Shown: positions 1 through 6,400 of the stretch, piece after piece | How positions within the stretch are numbered: position 1 is the first letter of the stretch | Layout of the letters: the number at the start of each line of letters is the position of its first letter | Assembly: GCA_020057985.1 (NCBI GenBank) | Contig: JAGVEU010000239.1 | Location: 1-6,638, forward strand | DNA: 6,638 nt | Direction: 5' to 3' | Origin: Calditrichota bacterium | GTDB lineage: Bacteria; Electryoneota; RPQS01 | Made by a program: the position numbers and the translations under genes | The notes under the pieces: model-generated | What the model saw: the letters and a program-made list of their open reading frames with translations, nothing else | The model's database searches: none | What the model was told of the DNA's origin: nothing

Positions 1-501
1 ATCGGCTGTCGCTACTGTATGGTTGCCTGCCCATTCGAGGTCCCCGCCTACGAATACAATGAGCCGCTGCATCCCCGCGTTCGCAAATGCACGATGTGTT
101 TCGTTGATAAAATAGCTAAAGGTGAAACTCCGGCCTGCGTGCAAGCCTGCCCAAAGCAAGTGATGACCTTCGGCAAGCGCAACGAACTCATTGATTTTGC
201 GCACGACAAAATTCGCCGCAATCCGGAGACCTATGTCAATCATGTCTATGGTGAGAAGGAAGTCGGCGGTACATGTTGGATGTACTTGTCCGGTGTCCCC
301 TTCGATTTTATCGGAATGAGGACAGATCTTGGCGAGACACCCTACCCCGAATTGACGCTCGGCTTTCTCTCCACTGTGCCGGTAGTGCTCACGGTATGGC
401 CAGTACTCTTCAGTGGCATATACTTGTTCACCCGAAGGCGCAATGAACTCGCTAATCCGGATCCACACCAAAAGACGATCGCCCAGGAGGAGGGAAGATG
501 A
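1..501 (+). CDS. HybA/HmcB-like 4Fe-4S ferredoxin subunit with C-terminal membrane anchor (5'-truncated)
   Basis: Electron-transfer subunit expected to pass electrons through several [4Fe-4S] clusters between the membrane NrfD-type partner and a periplasmic redox protein. The reading frame is open from base 1 and gives 166 visible residues. The window starts inside a cluster motif (GCRYCMVACPF, Cys at visible residues 3, 6 and 10); its first Cys must lie upstream. A second motif follows, KCTMC then ACVQACP (Cys 30, 33, 46, 50). A hydrophobic segment at about residues 118-144, followed by Arg-Arg-Arg, is a C-terminal membrane anchor as in HybA and HmcB, which are about 330-370 residues long, so about half is missing. 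A Tat signal is expected upstream but not visible. The stop codon overlaps the next ATG (ATGA at 498-501), implying translational coupling. DmsB/NrfC-type ferredoxins are alternatives, but they usually lack this C-terminal helix. Confidence 0.9.
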   Translation: MGCRYCMVACPFEVPAYEYNEPLHPRVRKCTMCFVDKIAKGETPACVQACPKQVMTFGKRNELIDFAHDKIRRNPETYVNHVYGEKEVGGTCWMYLSGVPFDFIGMRTDLGETPYPELTLGFLSTVPVVLTVWPVLFSGIYLFTRRRNELANPDPHQKTIAQEEGR

Positions 502-1727
502 GCTACACACAGATTCAGCAAATTCCGACGGGTGTGCGTCTGCGCGAGAAGCTCTTCCTCGGAATGAACTTCCGGGATTATGTCCGTGCGCAGATAACAC
601 CCTTCAATATTATCGCGGCTGCAATCCTGGCTGTAGGCATCCCCGTCACCTATCTGCGCTTTACCGAGGGACTGGCGGCAACCACCAACCTGACGGATAA
701 CTACCCCTGGGGAATGTGGATCGGTGTGGATGTCTTGTGCGGTGTTGCTTTGGCTGCCGGCGGCTTCACTCTCGGATCTGCAGTTTACTTGTTTGGCATG
801 AAGGAGTATCATCCGATTGTTCGTCCGGCGATACTCACCGGATTTCTTGGCTACTTCTTCGTCATCATTGGTCTGTGCTTTGACCTTGGACGCCCTTGGA
901 GGCTTCCCTACCCGATGTTTGTTTCCTATGGAACCACGTCAGTCATGTTCCTCGTCGGCTGGCATGTTGCGACCTATTTGTCGTGTCAGTTTGTGGAGTT
1001 TTGTCCGTCGCTCTTCGAGTGGCTGGGCTGGAAGAAACTCCGTAAGTGGACTGTTGGACTTACTGTGGGAGCCACCATCTTCGGAGTGATTCTCTCCACC
1101 CTGCATCAATCGGCGCTCGGCGGACTATTCCTGCTGGCGCCGGGAAAGTTACATCCACTGTGGTATTCACCTTACCTTCCCGTATTCTTCCTTATCTCAG
1201 CGATTGCGGCCGGCATCTCGATGGTGATCTTTGAGAGTATGCTGTCCCATCGCTTTTTTTCAAAACAAATCAGCCATCACCACCACGAGAACTTTGATTC
1301 CCTGACTATCGGTCTGGGTAAAGCCGGAGCGCTGGTGCTGGCTGCCTACTTCTTTCTGAGAATCATTGGGGTCGCGCATGGAAACCACTGGCACTTGTTG
1401 AGTACGTCCTATGGTCTGTGGTTTCTTTTCGAGATCATCGGATTTATTCTCATTCCCTGCTTGACCTATCTGTGGGGAGTACGCAATGAGAATGCCGGTG
1501 TGGTAAGATTCGCTGCTCTACATAGTGTACTCGGCATCATTCTGAATCGCGTCAACGTCTCTATGATTGCATTCAACTGGAATCACACCGATCGCTACAT
1601 TCCAAAATGGACGGAGTTTGTGGTTACGATCTCTATCATCACGGCCGGGATTATCACCTTCCGCTGGATCGTCAATCGCATGCCGATCCTGTGGGAACAC
1701 CCCGACTACGAGCCGGAATACAAGTAA
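498..1727 (+). CDS. HybB/NrfD-family integral membrane quinone-interacting subunit
   Basis: A 409-residue polytopic protein of the NrfD/PsrC superfamily, closest by eye to HybB, the membrane subunit of hydrogenase-2, and to HmcC. Such subunits exchange electrons with menaquinone and hand them to or take them from the partner ferredoxin; they normally carry no haem. About ten hydrophobic helices are visible, at roughly 34-55, 72-98, 108-128, 140-163, 185-202, 225-246, 270-292, 303-325, 335-355 and 372-392. HybB-like landmarks are NYPWGMWIG (68-76), HPIVRPAIL (105-113), DLGRPW (129-134), HQSALGG (203-209) and HPLW (219-222). HybB of E. coli is about 390 residues, so this is full length. The ATG is preceded by AGGAGG at 485-490 with 7-base spacing, which fixes the start. 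No hydrogenase large or small subunit is in view, so the gene name hybB would overstate what is known. A tetra-His run (260-263) lies in the loop before helix 7. Confidence 0.92.
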   Translation: MSYTQIQQIPTGVRLREKLFLGMNFRDYVRAQITPFNIIAAAILAVGIPVTYLRFTEGLAATTNLTDNYPWGMWIGVDVLCGVALAAGGFTLGSAVYLFGMKEYHPIVRPAILTGFLGYFFVIIGLCFDLGRPWRLPYPMFVSYGTTSVMFLVGWHVATYLSCQFVEFCPSLFEWLGWKKLRKWTVGLTVGATIFGVILSTLHQSALGGLFLLAPGKLHPLWYSPYLPVFFLISAIAAGISMVIFESMLSHRFFSKQISHHHHENFDSLTIGLGKAGALVLAAYFFLRIIGVAHGNHWHLLSTSYGLWFLFEIIGFILIPCLTYLWGVRNENAGVVRFAALHSVLGIILNRVNVSMIAFNWNHTDRYIPKWTEFVVTISIITAGIITFRWIVNRMPILWEHPDYEPEYK

Positions 1728-1744
1728 GCCGCGGAGAGGCTTTT

Positions 1745-1879
1745 ATGGAGATACTTCGATCACTGCATGAATTCATGCTCATGACCAAGGGACGCGAGTA
1801 CCTGATTGCGGTCGCATTCCTGATTCTATTTGTCTTTTTCTTTAGATTCCTGAACAGTAAGCCCAAGAGAACACGGTAA
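1745..1879 (+). CDS. Small single-helix membrane protein, HmcD-like (44 aa)
   Basis: A 44-residue protein with one strong hydrophobic helix at about residues 19-38 (ending VFFFRFL), a mixed N-terminal segment and a basic tail, KPKRTR. It starts at the ATG at 1745, preceded by GGAGAGG at 1733-1739 with 5-base spacing, and lies 17 bases behind the NrfD stop. An upstream in-frame ATG at 1607 would overlap the NrfD gene by 120 bases and has no comparable ribosome site. Hmc complexes of sulfate reducers encode a membrane peptide of similar size, HmcD, directly after the NrfD subunit. Position, size and topology match, but a single helix carries little sequence identity, so the link is by context. 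The likely role is assembly or stabilisation of the membrane module. Basic residues beside the helix suggest a cytoplasmic C-terminus. Confidence 0.72.
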   Translation: MEILRSLHEFMLMTKGREYLIAVAFLILFVFFFRFLNSKPKRTR

Positions 1880-1892
1880 CGCGGCGCGGTAT

Positions 1893-1910
1893 CCTTCGAT
1901 AAGTCGAAGG
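1893..1910 (+). other. Intercistronic hairpin
   Basis: A perfect 7-bp inverted repeat, CCTTCGA and TCGAAGG, around a TAAG loop, in the 63-base gap before the cytochrome gene. No T-run follows, so it is not a typical intrinsic terminator. It could be an mRNA processing or stability element that sets cytochrome level relative to the membrane subunits. That role is inferred. Confidence 0.4.
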
Positions 1911-1942
1911 CTCCGGCAACTGCGACTGCTGTGAGAAACATC

Positions 1943-3079
1943 ATGTTACGATTATTCAATTATATCTTCGTCCTCGCTGCCTCAGCTACTTTGCTGCTTG
2001 CCGGCAGTGCCCCTGCGCAACATTCATCGCATGTGCCCTCTGCGAATGTGGTGTGCTCGGAGTGTCACACCTGTAAGAGTCCGACAACGGATCTTCCGTG
2101 TCTACGCGCGTGCCCTCGTCCGCGAGTAAATCTCATGGATCTGGATAAGGGTCCTGAAACTGTTTCGCTCTATGAGCTTGAGAATGAGTATGACGCTGTA
2201 ACCTTCAATCACAGGCTTCATGCGGAGATGTCAGCCATGGGCGGAGAGTGCTCGAATTGCCATCACTTCAGTGAAGGTGGGACTATTTCTGCATGTAAGG
2301 AATGCCATCCGACGACTGGGGTTGAGGATCATCCTCGCCAGCCCGGACTCAAAGGAGCTTACCATCGTCAATGCATGAAATGCCATGAAGAATGGAGTGG
2401 AGTTACAAGCTGTGAGATGTGCCATGCCAAAAAAACAACGCCGGGTTCGCCGGCCAAAGAAATGAGTGGCGCCTATGAACAGAAATCGCGCTTCTTTCCA
2501 CTCATTGAACAACCGGAAAAGAAAGTGTGGCGATCTTCCTATGGCGGCGGGACGGTAGTCACACTTTTCCACAAGCACCACACCGAACGATACGGAATCG
2601 AGTGCGCGAGTTGTCACCATGCCGAAGGCTGTGGAAGCTGTCACCGTCAGGGATCAACCACACAAGAAATCCGGCACAGTGAAGAAGCCCTGCATGCCAT
2701 CTGCAACTCCTGCCATGCTGAAATGAGCTGCACACAATGTCACCTGAAACAGGAAGCGGCTGAGTTTACCCATGATAAGACCGGTTGGCCGCTAAGTGCT
2801 AATCATGTATCACTCCCATGCCGCTCGTGCCATGGCAAGCCAACCCACTTTAGCAAACCAAGCCCTGTCTGCAATTCCTGTCATGCGAAGTGGAACCGGG
2901 GAAACTTCGATCACAGCCGTGCAGGATTAGTGCTGAGTGAGCCCCACCTCGAAATTGACTGCCAAAGTTGTCATGCCGATCGTGACTTCAATCAAGTGCC
3001 CGCTTGTACAGAATGCCACGGAACGGATCTGTCCTTTCCATCGAGTTTACCGGGGAATTATTCTCCTTCTCGAAAGTAG
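1943..3079 (+). CDS. Secreted multihaem cytochrome c, 13 CXXCH motifs
   Basis: A 378-residue exported cytochrome, the expected periplasmic electron carrier of the complex encoded upstream. With the ATG at 1943 as residue 1, a signal peptide covers about 1-26 (hydrophobic LAASATLLLAG, probable cleavage after APA or APAQ). CXXCH haem sites begin at residues 38, 103, 118, 144, 157, 221, 230, 254, 263, 293, 310, 340 and 355. FNHRLH (88-93) before haem 2 is the usual class III cytochrome layout for bis-His ligands. The C-terminal part has two units of about 47 residues of the F-x-H-x(3)-G-x-x-L type (His 277 and 324), as in cytochrome c7-like repeats. The N-terminal site is odd: CSECHTC is followed by PCLRACPRP, giving five clustered Cys. 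A GTG at 1931 could add four residues; neither start has a good ribosome site (only GTGAG at 1931-1935 precedes the ATG). HmcA has 16 haems and normally heads its operon, so this is a relative in role, not an orthologue. Confidence 0.9.
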   Translation: MLRLFNYIFVLAASATLLLAGSAPAQHSSHVPSANVVCSECHTCKSPTTDLPCLRACPRPRVNLMDLDKGPETVSLYELENEYDAVTFNHRLHAEMSAMGGECSNCHHFSEGGTISACKECHPTTGVEDHPRQPGLKGAYHRQCMKCHEEWSGVTSCEMCHAKKTTPGSPAKEMSGAYEQKSRFFPLIEQPEKKVWRSSYGGGTVVTLFHKHHTERYGIECASCHHAEGCGSCHRQGSTTQEIRHSEEALHAICNSCHAEMSCTQCHLKQEAAEFTHDKTGWPLSANHVSLPCRSCHGKPTHFSKPSPVCNSCHAKWNRGNFDHSRAGLVLSEPHLEIDCQSCHADRDFNQVPACTECHGTDLSFPSSLPGNYSPSRK

Positions 3080-3285
3080 GCTGCGATGTTGCTCGTCCGG
3101 CCGAGCGATTACTAGCCAGTACCGTCCTCGGTGCCGGTCAGCAACCAAGCCGGAATCCGTGATCGCAACGCACTTTCGATAGGAGATTGCGATGTTGCTC
3201 GTCGAGCCAAGTCATTACTAGCCAGTACCGTCCTCGGTGCTGGTCCGAAACCAAGCCGGAATTCGTGATCGCAACGCACTTTCGA
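3070..3285. repeat. Two-copy direct tandem repeat, 106-bp period, with foldable units
   Basis: Bases 3082-3179 and 3188-3285 align without gaps, with about 9 differences in 98 positions (near 91% identity) and an offset of exactly 106. Weaker similarity extends left to about 3070, so copy 1 touches the last codons of the cytochrome gene. Each unit has complementary ends (TGCGAT at 3082 with ATCGCA at 3162; TTGCGAT at 3187 with ATCGCAA at 3268). Inside are a GCTC/GAGC hairpin and a longer one: GCCAGTACCG pairs with CGGTGCTGGT around TCCT at 3221-3244, and copy 1 has a single A-C mismatch there. The period is not a multiple of 3 and no convincing ORF uses it. It may be a dispersed genomic repeat (REP or MITE-like) or a structured 3' UTR RNA; the window alone cannot separate these. 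Confidence 0.8.
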
Positions 3286-3303
3286 GAAGAGCTGTCCCTG
3301 AGT

Positions 3304-3341
3304 GAGCAACGGGGCTGACAATGTCAGCCCCGTTGTTTCGT
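3304..3341 (+). terminator. Strong hairpin, probable terminator of the cytochrome operon
   Basis: CAACGGGGCTGAC (3307-3319) pairs perfectly with GTCAGCCCCGTTG (3323-3335) around a 3-base AAT loop. The stem can extend outward to 3304/3338 by A-U and G-U pairs. On the + strand it runs into GTTTCGTCT, a short imperfect T-rich tail, which suits intrinsic termination of the leftward-starting operon. On the - strand no T-run follows, so its use by the opposing peptidase gene is less likely, though the stem itself works in either direction. Confidence 0.7.
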
Positions 3342-3374
3342 CTATTGATAATCTCCGAGGTCCGAAGGGTTTCT

Positions 3375-3402
3375 TTCATCCTTCATCCCTCATCCTTCAT
3401 CC
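3375..3402. repeat. Heptanucleotide tandem repeat (TTCATCC x4)
   Basis: Four head-to-tail heptamers, TTCATCC, TTCATCC, CTCATCC, TTCATCC, end five bases before the peptidase stop codon at 3407. On the - strand, the sense of the peptidase gene, this reads as repeated GGATGAA just after the stop. The remaining spacer between the hairpin and this array (about 3342-3374) shows nothing recognisable. Short heptamer arrays of this kind occur between genes in several bacterial groups and probably arise by replication slippage. Confidence 0.75.
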
Positions 3403-3406
3403 CTTC

Positions 3407-6400
3407 TTAGTTCGCCTTTACTTTTACTCGGTAGAAGTACTTATCGAGCGGCGGAACGGTCGTATCAATGTACGTACTGTCAGTCGTTCCACCGATCGAG
3501 TCGGTATCCATTGGAACGAGGTTTATGTCGTTTGAACGATAGACGACATAGCGACGTCCAACAAGCGGATTTCCGTTCGTTGTCGTATTGATATGAGTCC
3601 ACTTCAGGCGACGACTTCCGGCTGGTGGAGTCCAGTACTGAATTACGAGATTATTCACGGGCAACGGCTGATCCAAGCCCGCGCTGAGGTTGTAAATAGC
3701 TGTCTGACTGGCCGATGCCGCATCCACTTTCTCCACTACCAATGAATACCAGTCTGAGCTTGGAGGAGTGTAAGTAAGCACTTCATCGGCGCCATTGCCA
3801 CCAGAATTAACCGCAGCCACAGCCGATGCGCGACCTTGTGCTCCGAGCGAACTCCGGTGCAGTCGCAAGCCAACGTTCGCCGAGCCGGAGAGCATGTCAC
3901 ACGTGAACGCATAAGCCGTGCCACCGGTGAGCGGGAATTCATAGATGTTGACAAGATTCCCGGCAACCAAAGTATCCGGGTCAGGGACGGACCATGTATC
4001 AACATACGAGATTCTTCCCAGCGTATGATCGCTTTCAACGAACATGTTATCAGCGCTGTTATTATAATTTACAACGGCGGGGTAGTAGGTGAATCCACCA
4101 TAGGTGATCGTATAAGGATAGATTACGTAGTCCATTTGATTGGCGACATAGCCGGAGCCGGTAACATAAGCAGAGAAGCCACTGCTTGTGCCTGAGTAAT
4201 CCGAATAGGAATACAAGTCATAATCCGCAGAGGATCCCGGAGACAATACCGCCGAAATGCTGGAGATGTTGATCGGGGTGGTCACCGAGAAGCCGTCGTT
4301 GTTCCAATAGGTTCCACTGCCATGCAGCGGTGGTGCGCTGCGATTAACTGCCGCATCACGGTTCAGTTCAAGCGGACTCCACACATACTGCTGTGACCAC
4401 GTGTTGTCGCCTTCATTGGATTCGGCGACCACGTTGGACGTGTCAACGATCGAACCGAGCGTGTGTCTTCCACCGCGAATCGGACCAATGTTGACATTGT
4501 TGCTAATGGAATAGTTGAACGGATTTAGCGTGAAGGCCGTGGTCGGACTCAGAACGCGAATGTCATCCAGCGTGATCTTGGTGATAATGCCGGATGGTGC
4601 CACAGCGGTTCCCGTGTTCTCTACAGACGTATTCAGGTAGTTAGTGACATTGCCTTGAATCGCTGCCGGAAAAACTGCATTGCCCGTATTGGCATCCGCC
4701 GTGTTACGAGCAACCACCGGAGCGTCCCAACCGGGCTGAGCAGGGCTGGGTTGCATGTTGGCTTGTCCCGGACTTTCAAAGTCAAAGGTGTAGAATCCGA
4801 ACACGCCGTAGCTTTCCGATCCCGACTTCATCACAACGGCTGCATACCATCCGCTCTCGGTGGGCGTAATAATAACATATTCATTGCCGTTTGCGCCCTG
4901 CGAGTTGCTGATCCAATCATAGTCATAGTATCCGTAGTAGTCACCGCCCTGTCCGTAAATTGCCAGTGTCAGATCCAGACTATTGGTGACATTAATGGCG
5001 CCTACAAAGTACTGCGTGCCCGCAGCCATGTAGATCTCATAGATGTCCATGATCTCGTTACCGCCAAGACTGGTATTGAGCATATACGGCGCATACCATG
5101 AATCGCTGTTGCTCTCGTCTCCTTCCACGGCATAGGCATCGGTCGTAGCATCAGAATAGCGAATGGCCTGAAACAATCTTGTAGGCTGGTATCCGACAAC
5201 ATTGCCATTCACGAGAATCAGATCTGTGCCGCCGGAACCGCGTGCGCTTTCCTTTTGGTAGGTATCAAAACCGCTCGTGCTATTGTAGCTATCCGCATAG
5301 GAACGCACGTCCACATCATTTCCAGCCTGGGGAAGCACCGCACAACCAAGCCACCATCTGCCTGTTGCAGCGCCACGGAAACCGTCGCCGTTTTGATAGG
5401 TCGGACTGCCCCAATTCTTCAAGGGTGGCGCGCTTCTCACTTGATAGCTGTTGGCGGCAGCAAATTGATACGGTGACCAAACAAATTGTCGTGTTATCGA
5501 GTTGTTGTTCTCGTTCCACTCGAGGAAGTCATTATTGGGATCCAGATACCACTGCACGCTGTGACGACCACCGCGAACATTATACGGACCATAATTGTTC
5601 GCTTCGAAGGCCGAGTTCGCGGCAATTCTTGGCGTCCAATTGAACCAATAGATATAGTCACTGTCCAGATAAAGTTGACTCCACACCTGCGAATTGGTTG
5701 CATCAGGAGCAGGAGTGTAGCCGACATTATATCCCGAAACATTCCAGTAGGTCGCGGTCGAATTGCCGGTTAAGTATGTCGTAATCGGGCATGATGCCGG
5801 AGTTGCGCCACCCGCGTCACGCGGAGTTACTGCCGCATACCAGCCCGCTCGGTTGTAGGGATAGACGTCAGGTTCAATCCAGTTAATGGCATCTACCAAG
5901 TCTGGCCGTTCTCCGATATCGCGAGTTCCAGTCCAAGCTGTCGCGCCAATGTCAAGGGACACACGCATCTGAGCAGGAGTAAGCGTTGTGCCGTATTTGC
6001 CCTGCGCAATTCCCTGCAAGTCGTTGCCTGCGGCAACCACGATTGGTGTAGCGCCGGAAGTTCCGCCGAAGGTCGCCGTATAGCGCTGCCGGATGTCGCC
6101 ACCCGGATTAAAGATGTAGCCATAGCCAGCCGCGTAGATTGCGCTGCCCCAGCCGGAGAGATCGCAGCGGGTTCCATAGTTTGACCAGCATTCGGCGGCT
6201 ACCGTACCCGGAATGCCCGCCCCTATCAGACATGCGCCCGAATCACGGAACCACCGTTGAAACCGGTTGCCGTACACGGCGTTGTCAAGGTTCATCTGGC
6301 CGTTGCCCGCCGCTTCATAGACATTGATGCCGTTGGCCGTATGGGTCTGAATGGCAGCAAAAGTGTCATCCCAATACTCCACCGCAATCATCGAAAACTG

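Noticed and set aside
342..812. A 156-codon - strand ORF opposite the ferredoxin/NrfD junction
   Set aside because: Both sense-strand genes here are strongly supported by motifs and a ribosome site; the antisense product has no recognisable features.
1275..1286. A tetra-His run in the NrfD protein that might suggest an engineered tag or metal site
   Set aside because: It lies in an internal loop of a natural-looking gene with mixed CAT/CAC codons and no vector sequence. A metal role cannot be supported from one run of His.
2937..3182. An 81-codon + strand ORF from the cytochrome 3' end into the first repeat copy
   Set aside because: It lies in a different frame from the cytochrome, which is continuous to its stop with regular CXXCH motifs. 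The product looks like no known protein and shows no frameshift evidence.
3070..3285. Insertion sequence or transposon remnant
   Set aside because: No transposase fragment and no flanking target duplication can be seen. The complementary ends are only 6-7 bases, so a mobile origin remains a guess.
3112..3321. A 69-codon - strand ORF running through the 106-bp repeats
   Set aside because: The repeat period is not divisible by 3, so the two copies are read in different frames. There is no ribosome site and no recognisable protein, and the ORF also spans the terminator hairpin. It is best seen as a by-product of the repeat.
3070..3402. CRISPR array
   Set aside because: There are only two long copies joined directly without unique spacers, and the heptamers are far too short. 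No cas genes are present.
4655..5101. A 148-codon + strand ORF opposite the peptidase, with others of similar kind at 3836-4195 and 5242-5643
   Set aside because: All lie antisense inside a clearly conserved S8/CARDB gene, lack ribosome sites and have compositions typical of shadow frames.
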